From an uncultured Eubacteriales bacterium (GTDB lineage: Bacteria > Bacillota > Clostridia > Oscillospirales > Oscillospiraceae): DNA of 58,653 nt. This document shows positions 29,127 through 38,270 of this stretch, in pieces. Each line of letters opens with the position of its first letter. Position 1 is the stretch's first letter. The DNA lies in assembly GCA_900545585.1 (NCBI GenBank), contig UQZR01000015.1, positions 1 to 58,653 of the forward strand, given 5' to 3'. The position numbers and the translations under genes are program-made. The notes beneath the pieces were generated by a model. That model made no database searches. It saw only the letters and a list, made by a program, of their open reading frames with translations, and had not been told where the DNA came from.

Positions 29127-29158
29127 ACAACTCCCCGCCCCGGCGGGGAGTTGTGTTT
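29127..29158 (+). terminator. Intrinsic terminator after aminotransferase
   Basis: ACAACTCCCCGC / GCGGGGAGTTGT stem with GTTTTC tail. Confidence 0.85.
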
Positions 29159-29170
29159 TCCGCTCCGCTG

Positions 29171-29179
29171 TGGTACAAT
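29171..29179 (+). promoter_or_regulatory. Extended -10 promoter of deoC-deoD
   Basis: TGG followed by TACAAT (29174-29179); -35 weak and within the T tract of the preceding terminator. Confidence 0.5.
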
Positions 29180-29220
29180 ACCCCTGTATGAGCAAAAAAT
29201 TTCCGAAAAGGAGCTTTTTT

Positions 29221-29883
29221 ATGAACGAAGAACTGAAAAACATCCTGAGCCGTGTGGATCACACGCTGCTGTCCCAGACCGCCACGTGGGCAGAGATCCG
29301 GGCCATCTGCGACGACGGCGTGAAGTACGGCTGCGCCAGCGTCTGCATCCCCGCCAGCTATGTGAAGCAGGCGGCGGAGTATGTGTCCGGCAAGATCGCC
29401 ATCTGCACCGTTATCGGCTTCCCCAACGGCTACGATACCACCGCCGCCAAGTGCTTTGAGGCCGCCGACGCCGTGAAGAACGGTGCGTCCGAGATCGACA
29501 TGGTCATCAACATGGGCTGGGTCAAGGACGGCCTGTACGACCGGGTGCTGGAGGAGATCAAGGCCGTCAAGGAGCATTGCGGCGGCAAGCTGCTGAAGGT
29601 CATCATCGAGACCTGCAAGCTCACCGACGCCGAGAAGATCGAGATGTGCCGCGTGGTGTCCGAGTCCGGCGCGGACTATATCAAGACCTCCACCGGCTTC
29701 GGCGGCGGCGGAGCCACCCGCGAGGATGTGGCGCTGTTCAAGGCCCACGTGGCGCCCCATGTGAAGATCAAGGCCGCCGGCGGCATCGCCGACCTCAACG
29801 ACGCCAGAGATTTCGTGGCGCTGGGTGCGGACCGCCTGGGCACCAGCCGCATCGTCAAGGCCGTCAAGGCCATGGAACAATAA
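29221..29883 (+). CDS. deoC: Deoxyribose-phosphate aldolase
   Basis: 220 residues. It splits 2-deoxyribose 5-phosphate into glyceraldehyde 3-phosphate and acetaldehyde in deoxynucleoside catabolism. The Schiff-base lysine lies in YIKTSTGFGGGGAT; the conserved CTVIGFPNGYDTTAAK and ASEIDMVINMG blocks match DeoC of Firmicutes. ATG 29221 has AAAAGGAG just upstream. deoD follows 20 bp later, forming a salvage pair. Confidence 0.96.
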   Translation: MNEELKNILSRVDHTLLSQTATWAEIRAICDDGVKYGCASVCIPASYVKQAAEYVSGKIAICTVIGFPNGYDTTAAKCFEAADAVKNGASEIDMVINMGWVKDGLYDRVLEEIKAVKEHCGGKLLKVIIETCKLTDAEKIEMCRVVSESGADYIKTSTGFGGGGATREDVALFKAHVAPHVKIKAAGGIADLNDARDFVALGADRLGTSRIVKAVKAMEQ

Positions 29884-29903
29884 TGATATAAGGAGGAATC
29901 ACT

Positions 29904-30620
29904 ATGCCTACCCCCCACAACAACGCCGCTAAGGGCGATTTCGCCAAGACCGTTCTCATGCCCGGCGACCCCCTGCGCGCCAAGTTCATCGCGGAGACGT
30001 TCCTGACCGAGCCGAAGATGGTCAACAATGTCCGCGGCGTGCAGGGCTACACCGGTACCTACAAGGGCGTGCCTGTCTCCGTCATGGCCAGCGGCATGGG
30101 CATCCCCTCCATCGGTATCTACTCCTACGAGCTGTATACCCAGTACGACGTGGAGAACATCATCCGCGTGGGCTCCGCCGGCGCCATGCGTGCTGATCTG
30201 GAGCTGGGCAGCGTGGTGGCCGGTCAGGGCGCCTGCACCAATTCCAGCTTTGCCGACCAGTACGAGCTGGGCGGCGCTTACGCCCCCATCTGCGACTTCG
30301 ACCTGCTGATGGCCGCCGTGGAGAGCGCCAGGGAGCTGGGCGTGAAGATGCCCGTGGGCAACCTCTACTCCTCCGATACGTTCTACGATGCCGCCGGGCG
30401 CAATATGCGCTACGCCAAGATGGGCGTCATGGCTGTGGAGATGGAGGCCGCCGGCCTGTACTGCACCGCCGCCTACACCGGCAAGCGGGCGCTGGCCATC
30501 TGCTCCATCTCCGATAACCTCATCACCGGTGAGGAATTGTCCGCCGACGACCGCCAGACTACCTTCACCAACATGATGAAGATCGGCCTGGAGATCGCGG
30601 TGAAAATGGCCGCCAAATAA
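29904..30620 (+). CDS. deoD: Purine-nucleoside phosphorylase, DeoD type
   Basis: 238 residues, the hexameric low-molecular-weight class. It converts purine (deoxy)nucleosides and phosphate to base and (deoxy)ribose 1-phosphate. The phosphate loop MPGDPLRAKFIAE, the VGSAGAMR block and MEMEAAGLYC-like VEMEAAGLY (purine pocket) are intact. The SISDNLITGEELS segment has the catalytic Asp. RBS AAGGAGGAAT precedes ATG. Its products feed DeoC once the deoxyribose 1-phosphate is isomerised (DeoB is not in this window). Confidence 0.96.
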   Translation: MPTPHNNAAKGDFAKTVLMPGDPLRAKFIAETFLTEPKMVNNVRGVQGYTGTYKGVPVSVMASGMGIPSIGIYSYELYTQYDVENIIRVGSAGAMRADLELGSVVAGQGACTNSSFADQYELGGAYAPICDFDLLMAAVESARELGVKMPVGNLYSSDTFYDAAGRNMRYAKMGVMAVEMEAAGLYCTAAYTGKRALAICSISDNLITGEELSADDRQTTFTNMMKIGLEIAVKMAAK

Positions 30621-30703
30621 GCGCATTTGTGTATATGACAAAAACAGAATGTAAATAATTTGCAAAATTTGTTTACATTGTCTTTACAAAACGCGGAATT
30701 TGC

Positions 30704-30732
30704 TTGCCAAAAGCAAATGAATCTGCTATAAT
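30704..30732 (+). promoter_or_regulatory. Promoter of BMP lipoprotein gene
   Basis: TTGCCA at 30704-30709, 17-bp spacer, TATAAT at 30727-30732. It drives a leader of about 90 nt. Confidence 0.75.
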
Positions 30733-30744
30733 GCACACTGCCCA

Positions 30745-30792
30745 CAGAGGGGCCTGTCCCCCTGCGGGAGCAGAACGGTTTTCCCGCCTCTG
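30745..30792 (+). other. Foldable leader upstream of BMP lipoprotein gene
   Basis: CAGAG (30745-30749) can pair with CTCTG (30788-30792), GGG with CCC (50-52/58-60), and CGGGA (30765-30769) with TCCCG (30782-30786), which gives a small three-way junction ahead of the ribosome-binding site. It matches no riboswitch class I know. It may be a fortuitous GC-rich fold. Confidence 0.35.
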
Positions 30793-30828
30793 GCGTGAAA
30801 ATAAAAATTTTAGGAAGGTAGATTCAGA

Positions 30829-32037
30829 ATGATGAAGAAGTTTCTTGCGCTGATGCTGGCTCTGGTCATGGCACTGTCTCTGGTAGCCTGCGGCCAGAAG
30901 AACCAGGATTCCAATGGAACCTACGACACTGACAAAGATACCGATGTTACCGATGTCGCGTACAAGGTCGCCATGATCACCGACTACGGCGATATCACCG
31001 ACCAGTCCTTCAACCAGACCACCTACGAGGCCTGCAAGGCTTTCGCGGAGGCCAACGGTGTGGACTTCCAGTACTTCAAGCCCGCCGGCGATAACACCGC
31101 CGACCGTGTGGCCATGATCGAGAGTGCTGTCGATCAGGGCTACAACGTCATCGTGATGCCCGGCTACGCCTTCGGCGCCGCCATCGCGGAGACCGCCCCC
31201 AAGTTCTCCGATGTCAAGTTCATCGCGCTGGACGTGTCCGCCGGTGACCTGGGCGAGGGCTTTGAGGTTCCCGCCAACCTGTACTGCGCTGTGTATCAGG
31301 AAGAGCTGTGCGGCTACATGGCCGGCTACGCTGCTGTGAAGCTGGGCTACAAGAACCTGGGCTTCCTGGGCGGCATGGCTGTCCCCGCTGTCCAGCGCTA
31401 TGGCTACGGCTTTGTGCAGGGCGTTGACGCCGCTGCCGCCGAGCTGAAGCTGACCGATGTCAAGGTCAACTATGCTTACGGCAACCAGTTCTTCGGTGAT
31501 GCCGACATCACCGCCGCTATGGATACCTGGTACGCCGGCGGCACCGAGATCGTGTTCGCCTGCGGCGGTGGTATCTACACCTCCGCTGTTGACGCCGCCA
31601 AGAAGGTCGAGGGCGCCAAGGTCATCGGTGTTGACGTTGACCAGGCTGCCGTCATCGCCAACTACGCCGCCGGCGAGGGCGCTGATGCCGCCACCGTCGA
31701 GGGCTACAAGGCTCTGACCGTTACCTCCGCCATGAAGGGTCTGTATCCCGCCACCTTTGACACTCTGACCGATGTCATCGTCAACGGCAACTGGGAGAAG
31801 TACTCCGGCAAGATCGACACGCTGGGCCTGGTGTCCGCGGATGATCCTGCTGCCAACTATGTCCAGATCCCCATGGAGTCCACCCAGTGGGCGGACGGCA
31901 AGTTCACTCAGGATGACTACAAGGCTCTGGTGAAGGCCATGTTCGACGGCACTCTGACCGTCAGCAACGACATCACCAAGGCCGCCAAGGACTTTGCCAC
32001 CGTCATCACCGTGGACGATCAGGGCAACATCAAGTAA
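30829..32037 (+). CDS. BMP-family nucleoside-binding lipoprotein
   Basis: 402 residues. The lipoprotein signal MMKKFLALMLALVMALSLVAC has lipobox LVAC. The mature part is a type I periplasmic-binding fold of the Bmp/Med/PnrA family, with ITDYGDITDQSFNQ at its start, the family's opening block. Such proteins feed purine and pyrimidine nucleosides to ABC importers. The next three genes are the matching ATPase and permeases, so the function is well supported by context. A terminator after the gene lets it be made in excess over the membrane parts. Confidence 0.94.
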   Translation: MMKKFLALMLALVMALSLVACGQKNQDSNGTYDTDKDTDVTDVAYKVAMITDYGDITDQSFNQTTYEACKAFAEANGVDFQYFKPAGDNTADRVAMIESAVDQGYNVIVMPGYAFGAAIAETAPKFSDVKFIALDVSAGDLGEGFEVPANLYCAVYQEELCGYMAGYAAVKLGYKNLGFLGGMAVPAVQRYGYGFVQGVDAAAAELKLTDVKVNYAYGNQFFGDADITAAMDTWYAGGTEIVFACGGGIYTSAVDAAKKVEGAKVIGVDVDQAAVIANYAAGEGADAATVEGYKALTVTSAMKGLYPATFDTLTDVIVNGNWEKYSGKIDTLGLVSADDPAANYVQIPMESTQWADGKFTQDDYKALVKAMFDGTLTVSNDITKAAKDFATVITVDDQGNIK

Positions 32038-32053
32038 GTCCGTACTTACCGAT

Positions 32054-32090
32054 AAAAAACAGAGGCTGCCTCGGCGGCCTCTGTTTTTTT
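32054..32090 (+). terminator. Intrinsic terminator after BMP gene
   Basis: AAAAAACAGAGGC / GCCTCTGTTTTTT. It separates the binding protein transcript from the ABC genes. Confidence 0.9.
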
Positions 32091-32143
32091 GCGCACCTGC
32101 CGAAAAATGTCGTTACCGGTAATGCCTGACCTATGAAAAAACT

Positions 32144-32172
32144 TTGCTTTATGAGCAGAAGTATAGTATACT
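32144..32172 (+). promoter_or_regulatory. Promoter of nucleoside ABC genes
   Basis: TTGCTT at 32144-32149, 17 bp, TATACT at 32167-32172. Confidence 0.7.
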
Positions 32173-32247
32173 AAACCTATTATCATGGTTTCCGTCCCCG
32201 CAGACAGCGAAAAGCGGCGGGCCATAAAACGGAAGGAGGGCGAAAGC

Positions 32248-33786
32248 TTGGATACACCGTATGCCATCGAAATGCTCCATATCACCAAACGGTTTCCCGG
32301 GATCATCGCCAATGACGACATCACCTTACAGGTGAAAAAGGGCGAGATCCACGCCTTACTGGGCGAGAACGGCGCCGGAAAGTCCACGCTGATGAGCGTC
32401 TTGTTCGGCCTGTATCAGGCGGAGGAGGGCACCATCAAGAAGGACGGCGTGGAGGTCAGCATCAAGGACCCCAACGATGCCAACGCGCTGGGTATCGGCA
32501 TGGTCCACCAGCACTTCAAACTGGTGGAGTGCTTCTCCGTGCTGGACAACATCATCATGGGCGTGGAGCCCACGAAGCACGGCTTTCTCCAGAAGAAGGA
32601 GGCCCGGGAGCGCGTACTGGCCCTCAGCGAGAAGTACGGCCTGAAGGTAGACCCCGACGCGCTGATCGAAGACATCACCGTGGGCATGCAGCAGCGCACG
32701 GAGATCCTGAAAATGCTGTACCGCGAGAACGAGATACTTATTTTCGACGAGCCCACGGCGGTGCTGACGCCCCAGGAGATCGATGAGCTCATGGAGATCA
32801 TGCGCAGCCTGGCGGCGGAGGGCAAGTCCATCCTGTTCATCTCCCACAAGCTCAACGAGATCATGGCCGTTGCGGACCGCTGCACCGTGCTCCGCAAGGG
32901 CAGGTACGTGGGCACCGTAGAGACGAAGGACACCACCATGGAGCAGCTTTCCGCCATGATGGTGGGCCGGAACGTCAACTTCCACGTGGAGAAAAAGGCA
33001 GCCGCCCCCGGCGACGTGGTGCTGGATGTGGAGCACATGACCGTGGCCAGCAAGATGCATAAGAACAACGCCGTCAAGGACGTGAGCCTCCAGGTCCGCC
33101 GCGGCGAGATCGTCTGTCTCGCCGGCATCGACGGCAACGGCCAGACGGAGTTCGTCTACGGCCTGACGGGTCTGGAGCCCCTGACCTCCGGCAAGATCAG
33201 CCTCTGCGGCCACGACATCACCCACGCCTCCATCCGCAAGCGCAGCCTGCTGGGCATGTCCCACATCCCCGAGGACCGTCATAAGCACGGTCTGGTGCTG
33301 GACTACACGCTGGAGGACAATCTGGTGCTCCAGCGCTACTTTGAGCCGGAGTTCACCGACAAGGCCGGCTTCCTCCGCCGCGACAACATCCGCAAGTACG
33401 CCCAGCGGCTCATCGACCAGTATGACGTCCGCAGCGGCCAGGGCCCCGTCACCGTGGCCCGCAGCATGTCCGGCGGCAACCAGCAGAAGGCCATCGTGGC
33501 CCGCGAGATCGACAAGGACCCCGAGCTGCTGGTGGCGGTCCAGCCCACCCGCGGCCTGGATGTGGGCGCCATCGAGTATATCCACAGCCAGCTGGTGGCC
33601 GAACGCGACAAGGGCAAGGCCGTCCTGCTGGTATCGCTGGAGCTGGACGAGGTCATGGACGTTCCCGACCGCATCCTGGTCATGTACGAGGGTGAGATCG
33701 TGGGCGAGCTGGACCCCAAAAAGACCACGCAGGAGGAGCTGGGTCTGTACATGGCCGGCGTCAAGAGAGACGAGGTGACGGCATGA
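32248..33786 (+). CDS. Nucleoside ABC importer, double-domain ATPase
   Basis: 512 residues from TTG 32248, with two ABC modules in one chain. Module 1 has Walker A GENGAGKST and FDEPTAVLTPQE (Walker B). Module 2 has a degenerate Walker A (GIDGNGQTE) but keeps MSGGNQQK and VQPTRGLDVGA, as in RbsA/NupO-type ATPases. The TTG start is chosen because GGAAGGAGGG lies 7-16 bases ahead; an ATG at 32185 is an alternative without a good site. It overlaps the first permease by 4 bp. Confidence 0.93.
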   Translation: MDTPYAIEMLHITKRFPGIIANDDITLQVKKGEIHALLGENGAGKSTLMSVLFGLYQAEEGTIKKDGVEVSIKDPNDANALGIGMVHQHFKLVECFSVLDNIIMGVEPTKHGFLQKKEARERVLALSEKYGLKVDPDALIEDITVGMQQRTEILKMLYRENEILIFDEPTAVLTPQEIDELMEIMRSLAAEGKSILFISHKLNEIMAVADRCTVLRKGRYVGTVETKDTTMEQLSAMMVGRNVNFHVEKKAAAPGDVVLDVEHMTVASKMHKNNAVKDVSLQVRRGEIVCLAGIDGNGQTEFVYGLTGLEPLTSGKISLCGHDITHASIRKRSLLGMSHIPEDRHKHGLVLDYTLEDNLVLQRYFEPEFTDKAGFLRRDNIRKYAQRLIDQYDVRSGQGPVTVARSMSGGNQQKAIVAREIDKDPELLVAVQPTRGLDVGAIEYIHSQLVAERDKGKAVLLVSLELDEVMDVPDRILVMYEGEIVGELDPKKTTQEELGLYMAGVKRDEVTA

Positions 33787-34946
33787 AAAAGAACCTTCTG
33801 AAAAATAACGGCTTTCAGTCCCTGCTGGCCAGCCTGCTGTGCGTGGTGCTGGGTATGCTCATCGGCTATATCGTGCTGCTGTTCATCAACCCTGCCGGCG
33901 CCGGCGAGGCCATCGCCACCGTCATAAAGAACTTCCTGACGTACAGCCGCCCCGATACCCAGATGAAATATCTGGGCAACACGCTGGTCAAGACCGCACC
34001 GCTGCTGATGTGCGCCCTGGCCATTCTCTTCGCCTATAAGGTGGGCCTTTTCAACATCGGCGCCGCCGGACAGTACTGCGCCGGCGTGGCTCTGAGCCTC
34101 TACGCCGCGCTGGCGTGGGGATGGAGCTGGCTTCCCTGCGTGCTGCTGGCCATGGCGGGCGGCGCGCTGCTGGGCGCCATCTCCGGCCTGCTGAAGTCCT
34201 ACTGCAACGTCAACGAGGTCATCTCCGGCATCATGCTGAACTGGATCGTTCTCTACCTTACCAACATGCTCCTGACCAACGTCAAGGAGGTGGCCAGCCC
34301 CTACACCGTGGTGCTGGCGGATACCAACCCCAGCGCATTGCTGCCCTCCCTGGGTCTGGGCGCACTGTTCAACGACAACAAGTACGTGGGCATCGCCATC
34401 CCCCTCTCCGTGATCATCGCTATTCTGGTGTGGGTGGTGCTGGAAAAGACCCGCTTCGGCTACGAGCTGCGGGCCACCGGCAGCAACAAGAATGCCGCCA
34501 GGTACTGCGGCATGGCGGAGAAGCGCAACATCATCCTGACGCTGATGATCTCCGGTGCGCTGGCGGCGCTGGGCGCGGCCATGTTCTACCTCACCGGCTA
34601 TGAGCAGTGGCAGTGTACCGCCTCCTCCGTGCCGGGCATGGGCTTCAGCGGCATCGCCGCCGCGTTTCTGGGCGGACTGCACCCCATCGGCACCATTCTG
34701 GCCTCCTTCTTCATCCAGCACATCACCGCCGGCGGCGCGTATGTGGATAAGACCATGTACTGCGCGCAGATCTCCGATCTGATCGCCGCCGTCATCATCT
34801 ACCTGTGCGGCTTCGTGCTGTTTATGAAGTACGCCATGAACAACGCCATCGCCCGCCGCGAGGAGAAGGCCATCCAGAAGGCCAAGGCGGCGGAGCAGGC
34901 CGCTGTCCCAACGGACAGCGCTGACAAGAAGGGAGGCGATCAGTAA
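33783..34946 (+). CDS. Nucleoside ABC importer permease (NupP-like)
   Basis: 387 residues, branched-chain/sugar-type permease with about nine to ten helices. The N-terminal cytoplasmic start is followed by a helix at about 12-35. LMCALAILFAYKVGLFNIGAAGQ and GFSGIAAAFLGGLHP are conserved permease elements. The C-terminal tail is charged, Lys- and Ala-rich. ATGA overlap with the ATPase and one-base overlap with the next permease show a tight operon. Confidence 0.92.
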   Translation: MKKNLLKNNGFQSLLASLLCVVLGMLIGYIVLLFINPAGAGEAIATVIKNFLTYSRPDTQMKYLGNTLVKTAPLLMCALAILFAYKVGLFNIGAAGQYCAGVALSLYAALAWGWSWLPCVLLAMAGGALLGAISGLLKSYCNVNEVISGIMLNWIVLYLTNMLLTNVKEVASPYTVVLADTNPSALLPSLGLGALFNDNKYVGIAIPLSVIIAILVWVVLEKTRFGYELRATGSNKNAARYCGMAEKRNIILTLMISGALAALGAAMFYLTGYEQWQCTASSVPGMGFSGIAAAFLGGLHPIGTILASFFIQHITAGGAYVDKTMYCAQISDLIAAVIIYLCGFVLFMKYAMNNAIARREEKAIQKAKAAEQAAVPTDSADKKGGDQ

Positions 34947-35887
34947 TGGTACTGCTGCTGCAATACACCCTGACCTTCGCTTCCGTGCTGATCCTGGTGG
35001 CTCTGGGCGGCTGCTTCTCGGAGCACTCCGGTGTCATCAACCTGGGTCTGGAGGGCGTCATGATCATGGGCGCTCTGGGCGGTGCGCTGGCCATGCGCTA
35101 CCTGCCCACCGACACCTCCACCTTCCTGATGATCGTGGTGGTCCTGCTGGCCGCCGCCGTGCTGGGCACCATCTATTCCAGCCTGCTGGCCGTGGCCTGC
35201 ATCAACTTCAAGGCGGACCAGACCATTGTGGGAACGGCCCTGAACATGCTGGGCACCGCCGGTGCCACCGTCATTGTCAAGGCCATCAATACCGCCGCCA
35301 ACCCCGACGACGTGTCCTCCACCATCCAGTACGCCGGCGCCAAAAAGGCATTTCTGGTGAACATCGGCTCCTTTGAGTTCAGCTGGTTCATGCTGGTGAC
35401 GCTGCTGCTGCTGATCGCGGCCTACGTGGTGCTGTACAAGACCCGCTTCGGCCTGCGCCTCATGGCCTGCGGCGAGCATCCTCAGGCAGCGGACTCCGTG
35501 GGCATCAACGTCTATAAGATGCGCTGGGCCGGTGTCCTGATCTCCGGCATGCTGGGCGGTCTGGGCGGCATCGTGTTCATCACCGCCGGCGTGTCCGAGT
35601 GGCGCTTTGAGTACGGCGTGGCCGGCTTCGGCTTCCTGGCGCTGGCCGTCATGATCTTCGGCCAGTGGAAGCCCACCCGCATCGCGCTGGCCGCCCTGCT
35701 GTTCGGCCTGTTCCGCGCCCTGTCCAATGTTTACGCCGGCTTCGACTTCCTGAAGGCGTTGAACATCCCCAGCGGCGTGTATAACATGATGCCCTACATC
35801 ATCTCTCTGGTGGTGCTGGCGTTCACGTCCAAGAAGTCCCGCGCTCCCAAGGCCGAGGGTATCCCCTACGACAAGGGCCAGCGCTGA
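34946..35887 (+). CDS. Nucleoside ABC importer permease (NupQ-like)
   Basis: 313 residues, second permease of the importer. SEHSGVINLGLEGVMIMGA is the family's EAA-like loop region after the first helices; GVGINVYKMRW-like SVGINVYKMRWAGVL and EWRFEYGVAGFGFLALAVMIFG follow. It pairs with the previous permease as a heterodimer. The ATG overlaps the TAA of the preceding gene. The operon ends at the terminator at 35912-35954. Confidence 0.92.
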   Translation: MVLLLQYTLTFASVLILVALGGCFSEHSGVINLGLEGVMIMGALGGALAMRYLPTDTSTFLMIVVVLLAAAVLGTIYSSLLAVACINFKADQTIVGTALNMLGTAGATVIVKAINTAANPDDVSSTIQYAGAKKAFLVNIGSFEFSWFMLVTLLLLIAAYVVLYKTRFGLRLMACGEHPQAADSVGINVYKMRWAGVLISGMLGGLGGIVFITAGVSEWRFEYGVAGFGFLALAVMIFGQWKPTRIALAALLFGLFRALSNVYAGFDFLKALNIPSGVYNMMPYIISLVVLAFTSKKSRAPKAEGIPYDKGQR

Positions 35888-35911
35888 CCCACAGCCCGAC
35901 ACAAGTACAAG

Positions 35912-35954
35912 TAAAAGACACCCTCTGTGCCAATGGCGCAGAGGGTGTCTTTTA
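35912..35954 (+). terminator. Intrinsic terminator of nucleoside ABC operon
   Basis: TAAAAGACACCCTCTG / CAGAGGGTGTCTTTTA around TGCCAATGGCG, ending in a short T tract. Confidence 0.88.
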
Positions 35955-35985
35955 CGCTGTGGATATCCTCACGCCCCTCGCAGGG

Positions 35986-36530
35986 GCGGCGTCCCCGACG
36001 GCCCGCGCATGCTTTCTCCATGCCTCCGGCGGGGGTTATTCCGCGTCCCCGGGCGCGGGTCACTTTTGGCCGCAGCCCCAAAAGTGACCAAAAGGCCTGC
36101 TTGAAACCGCAGGTTTCAAGACTTCCCGCGCGCCTGACCGCGCCGAAACCCGTCACCGCGTACCCCGCGAAAACCAAAACGCTGCACATCGCCGTACACC
36201 GAATCGCCCACCGTCCTCTCTCTGCTGCCGCTCCCACGTCCCGCACGGAAATACCGTGTCCTACCGATATTAAAAAATTGGGCGGCCCAACGGGCCGCCC
36301 CTACACTTGCCGCCGTTGGCGGCAAGTGCGCGATTTGATGATCGCCTGAAACCGGTAGAACCGCCAACTTCAGCTGCCCACCACGTCAGCGGCAGCGAGG
36401 GTAGGCCCATGGCCGATTCCCTGCGGAACCTTTTCCCACTGCATCAAAAGCGACCAAAAGGAAATCCAAAAACCATTGGTTTTTGGCGGCGTTCTTTCCC
36501 CCATTTCTTCCGCTGCTGGAAGAAATGGGG
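35986..36530 (+). repeat. Non-coding structured repeat, copy 1
   Basis: A gene-free block of about 545 bp that aligns, as reverse complement, with 42496-43080. Shared stretches include GTCCCCGACGGCCCGCG, CATGCCTCCGGCGGGG, GCGCGGGTCACTTTTGGCC, GCGTACCCCGCGAAA, GCAAGTGCGCGATTTGAT, CCCACCACGTCAGCGGCAGC and GGAAATCCAAAAACCATTGG. Conserved hairpins: GGGCGGCCC/GGGCCGCCC (about 36277-36298), CACTTGCCGCC/GGCGGCAAGTG (about 36304-36328), a palindrome at 36467-36487 and a 13-bp stem at 36499-36530. It has no ORF, no transposase and no clear terminal repeats. Confidence 0.8.
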
Positions 36531-36624
36531 CCGCCGGAGGCACAGGAGAAGAAAGCATTCTGCCGGCAGCAAAAAAAGAGCGTGAGCAAAAAGCGCGGCG
36601 TGGGGCACGTTCCACCGAAAGCGC
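36531..36624. other. Remainder of gene-free gap before PPC gene
   Basis: A GC-rich tail following the repeat. Nothing recognisable apart from purine-rich AAAAAAAGAGCG runs; the terminator of the minus-strand gene follows. Confidence 0.4.
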
Positions 36625-36655
36625 AAAAAGCGGCGGGGCACAGCCCCGCCGCTTT
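36625..36655 (-). terminator. Intrinsic terminator of PPC-domain gene
   Basis: Minus-strand stem AAAGCGGCGGGG / CCCCGCCGCTTT with loop CTGTG and five T. Confidence 0.88.
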
Positions 36656-36682
36656 CACCTCTCCGCAACCCGGAAAAACACC

Positions 36683-37102
36683 TTAAAACCGGAACACATT
36701 CAGCCCCGTTTCCTCGTCAAAAGTCCTGTCCACGCTGCCGTCGATCACGTGGATCACCATCTCGCAGGTCGCGCTCACAACGGCCCTGTTCAGATGCCCG
36801 CCGAACACCTCGCCCTTGTCGTTTCCTGCGCTCATGTGGATGTGCGTGTAAAACTCCCCGTCCATCGTGTTGATGGTGCCGGTCAGCGAAACGATCTCAA
36901 AACTGCCCTGAAACGTGTTGGCGTAGTACTTTTTCTCGTCAATTTTATACACGCCAACGGTGAAGTCATTGGTCGCGCCCAGCGCCGTGACGCTGGCCGA
37001 TTTGATGCTTTCCTTCAACGCGATTTCTTTGATCTGCGCGAGGATCTCCTCGCCCTTATCCATCCTGCCGACGATGTCGCTGCCAAATCTTCTGTACTCC
37101 AT
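36683..37102 (-). CDS. PPC/DUF296 domain protein (PD1-like)
   Basis: 139 residues, a single PPC (plants and prokaryotes conserved) domain. The conserved EFYTHIHMSAGN with clustered His, and GEVFGGHL, are visible. Bacterial members form trimers; plant members are AT-hook proteins, and in bacteria the role is unknown, with metal binding suggested by the His cluster. The ATG follows a GGAGGG site. It lies between the structured repeat and the YlbJ-like gene, with its own terminator. Confidence 0.88.
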   Translation of the reverse strand: MEYRRFGSDIVGRMDKGEEILAQIKEIALKESIKSASVTALGATNDFTVGVYKIDEKKYYANTFQGSFEIVSLTGTINTMDGEFYTHIHMSAGNDKGEVFGGHLNRAVVSATCEMVIHVIDGSVDRTFDEETGLNVFRF

Positions 37103-37186
37103 ATGCCTGCCCTCCTGTCAGAATCAGCTGTTGAGAAGCTCTGCCCTATGATACCACGATCCGCCGCAGCCGGCAAGACATGTGCG

Positions 37187-38158
37187 CTATATCACCCAGC
37201 TCCACACCGCTGCCGCCAGCACCGCCGAGACAGCGCCCTGCATGGCTTTGGCCGGGAGATACCACCGCATGGAGATGCCGGAGCCGCCCAGCACCGCCGC
37301 CGTCTGGCAGTGGACGCTGAGCCCGCCCCAGCCCAGCAGCGCCGCCGCCAGCACGAAGCCGCCGCGGTCCGGCGTCAGCCGCAGGATGCCGTTGGTCAGC
37401 TCCACGAGTCCCGCCGCCAGCGGCGGCAGTGGACCCAGAAAGCTTTCCCCCAGGCGCAGCAGTACCAGAAAGAAGATGACGAAGCCGCACACGCCTGCCA
37501 TGGCTGCCACGCCGCCCCGTACCGCCCAGATCAACGCGGCAGGTGCGCTCAGAGGAGGCCGCTTTTGGGCCGTCGTCGAGGGAAAATTGCATGATGAAGC
37601 GGAAAACCGGAAAAATCCGGAAATATTCTGCTTCCTGATGTACTTCCTGATGAAGCAAAAAAGGAGGCCTGTGGCCGTAGCCGCAGCGGCGTGGATGAGA
37701 TACAGCCATACCCCCGCACGGGAGCTCCGGAACACCCCACTTCCGGCGATGCCCAGAATGAAGGCAGGCCCCGCGTTGTTGCAGAATGTCAGCAGCAGCG
37801 CTCCGTCCTCCGGCGTCAGGAGCCCCTGCCGCACAAGGCTTTCCGCCGTTTTTGCGCCCAGCGGATAGCCGCCGATGAGCCCCAGCAGATACGCGGCGGC
37901 GCCGGCGCCGTCCATGCCGAACAGCCGCCGGAACAGCGGCCCCGCCGCCCGGCCCAGCGCCTCCGCCGCGCCCAGCGATACCAGCAGCTGCGACGCCGCA
38001 AAAAAGGGAAACAGCGCCGGTATCACCGATGTGACGCAGAGGTCTATCCCGTCCCGAACCCCTTGTGCCGCAGCGTCTCCGCGGATCAGGAGCAGGAGCG
38101 CCAGCACGGCTGCCGCCCCGCCGTACAGATAAAAAAGCGGTCGTTTCAATTTTATCAC
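37187..38158 (-). CDS. YlbJ/SpoVV-like sporulation membrane protein
   Basis: 323 residues from a GTG at 38158 preceded by AAGGTG; an upstream ATG (38233) has no ribosome site. About eight helices. GLIGGYPLGAKTAESLV and LLTFCNNAGPAFILGI are the conserved nucleoside-recognition (Gate) motifs. In Bacillus YlbJ (SpoVV) moves dipicolinic acid during spore formation (family knowledge). It diverges from yqfC, another sporulation gene. The family's usual length is somewhat longer. Confidence 0.82.
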   Translation of the reverse strand: MIKLKRPLFYLYGGAAAVLALLLLIRGDAAAQGVRDGIDLCVTSVIPALFPFFAASQLLVSLGAAEALGRAAGPLFRRLFGMDGAGAAAYLLGLIGGYPLGAKTAESLVRQGLLTPEDGALLLTFCNNAGPAFILGIAGSGVFRSSRAGVWLYLIHAAAATATGLLFCFIRKYIRKQNISGFFRFSASSCNFPSTTAQKRPPLSAPAALIWAVRGGVAAMAGVCGFVIFFLVLLRLGESFLGPLPPLAAGLVELTNGILRLTPDRGGFVLAAALLGWGGLSVHCQTAAVLGGSGISMRWYLPAKAMQGAVSAVLAAAVWSWVI

Positions 38159-38270
38159 CGCTGTCACCTTATGCGAATTTCCCTGCGGGATATGCACGGG
38201 GACAGGCAACTTTGCCGTCCTGTGCGCATACATTTTTTTACCCACGGAACAGACAACGGAGGTGGAGCAG

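Noticed and set aside
35986..36530. Repeat copies as CRISPR or insertion sequences
   Set aside because: No regular repeat-spacer spacing, no cas genes, no transposase and no terminal inverted repeats were seen.
36476..37594. 372-codon plus-strand reading frame across the repeat and the PPC gene
   Set aside because: Antisense to the PPC gene and YlbJ-like gene, no ribosome site, no recognisable domain.
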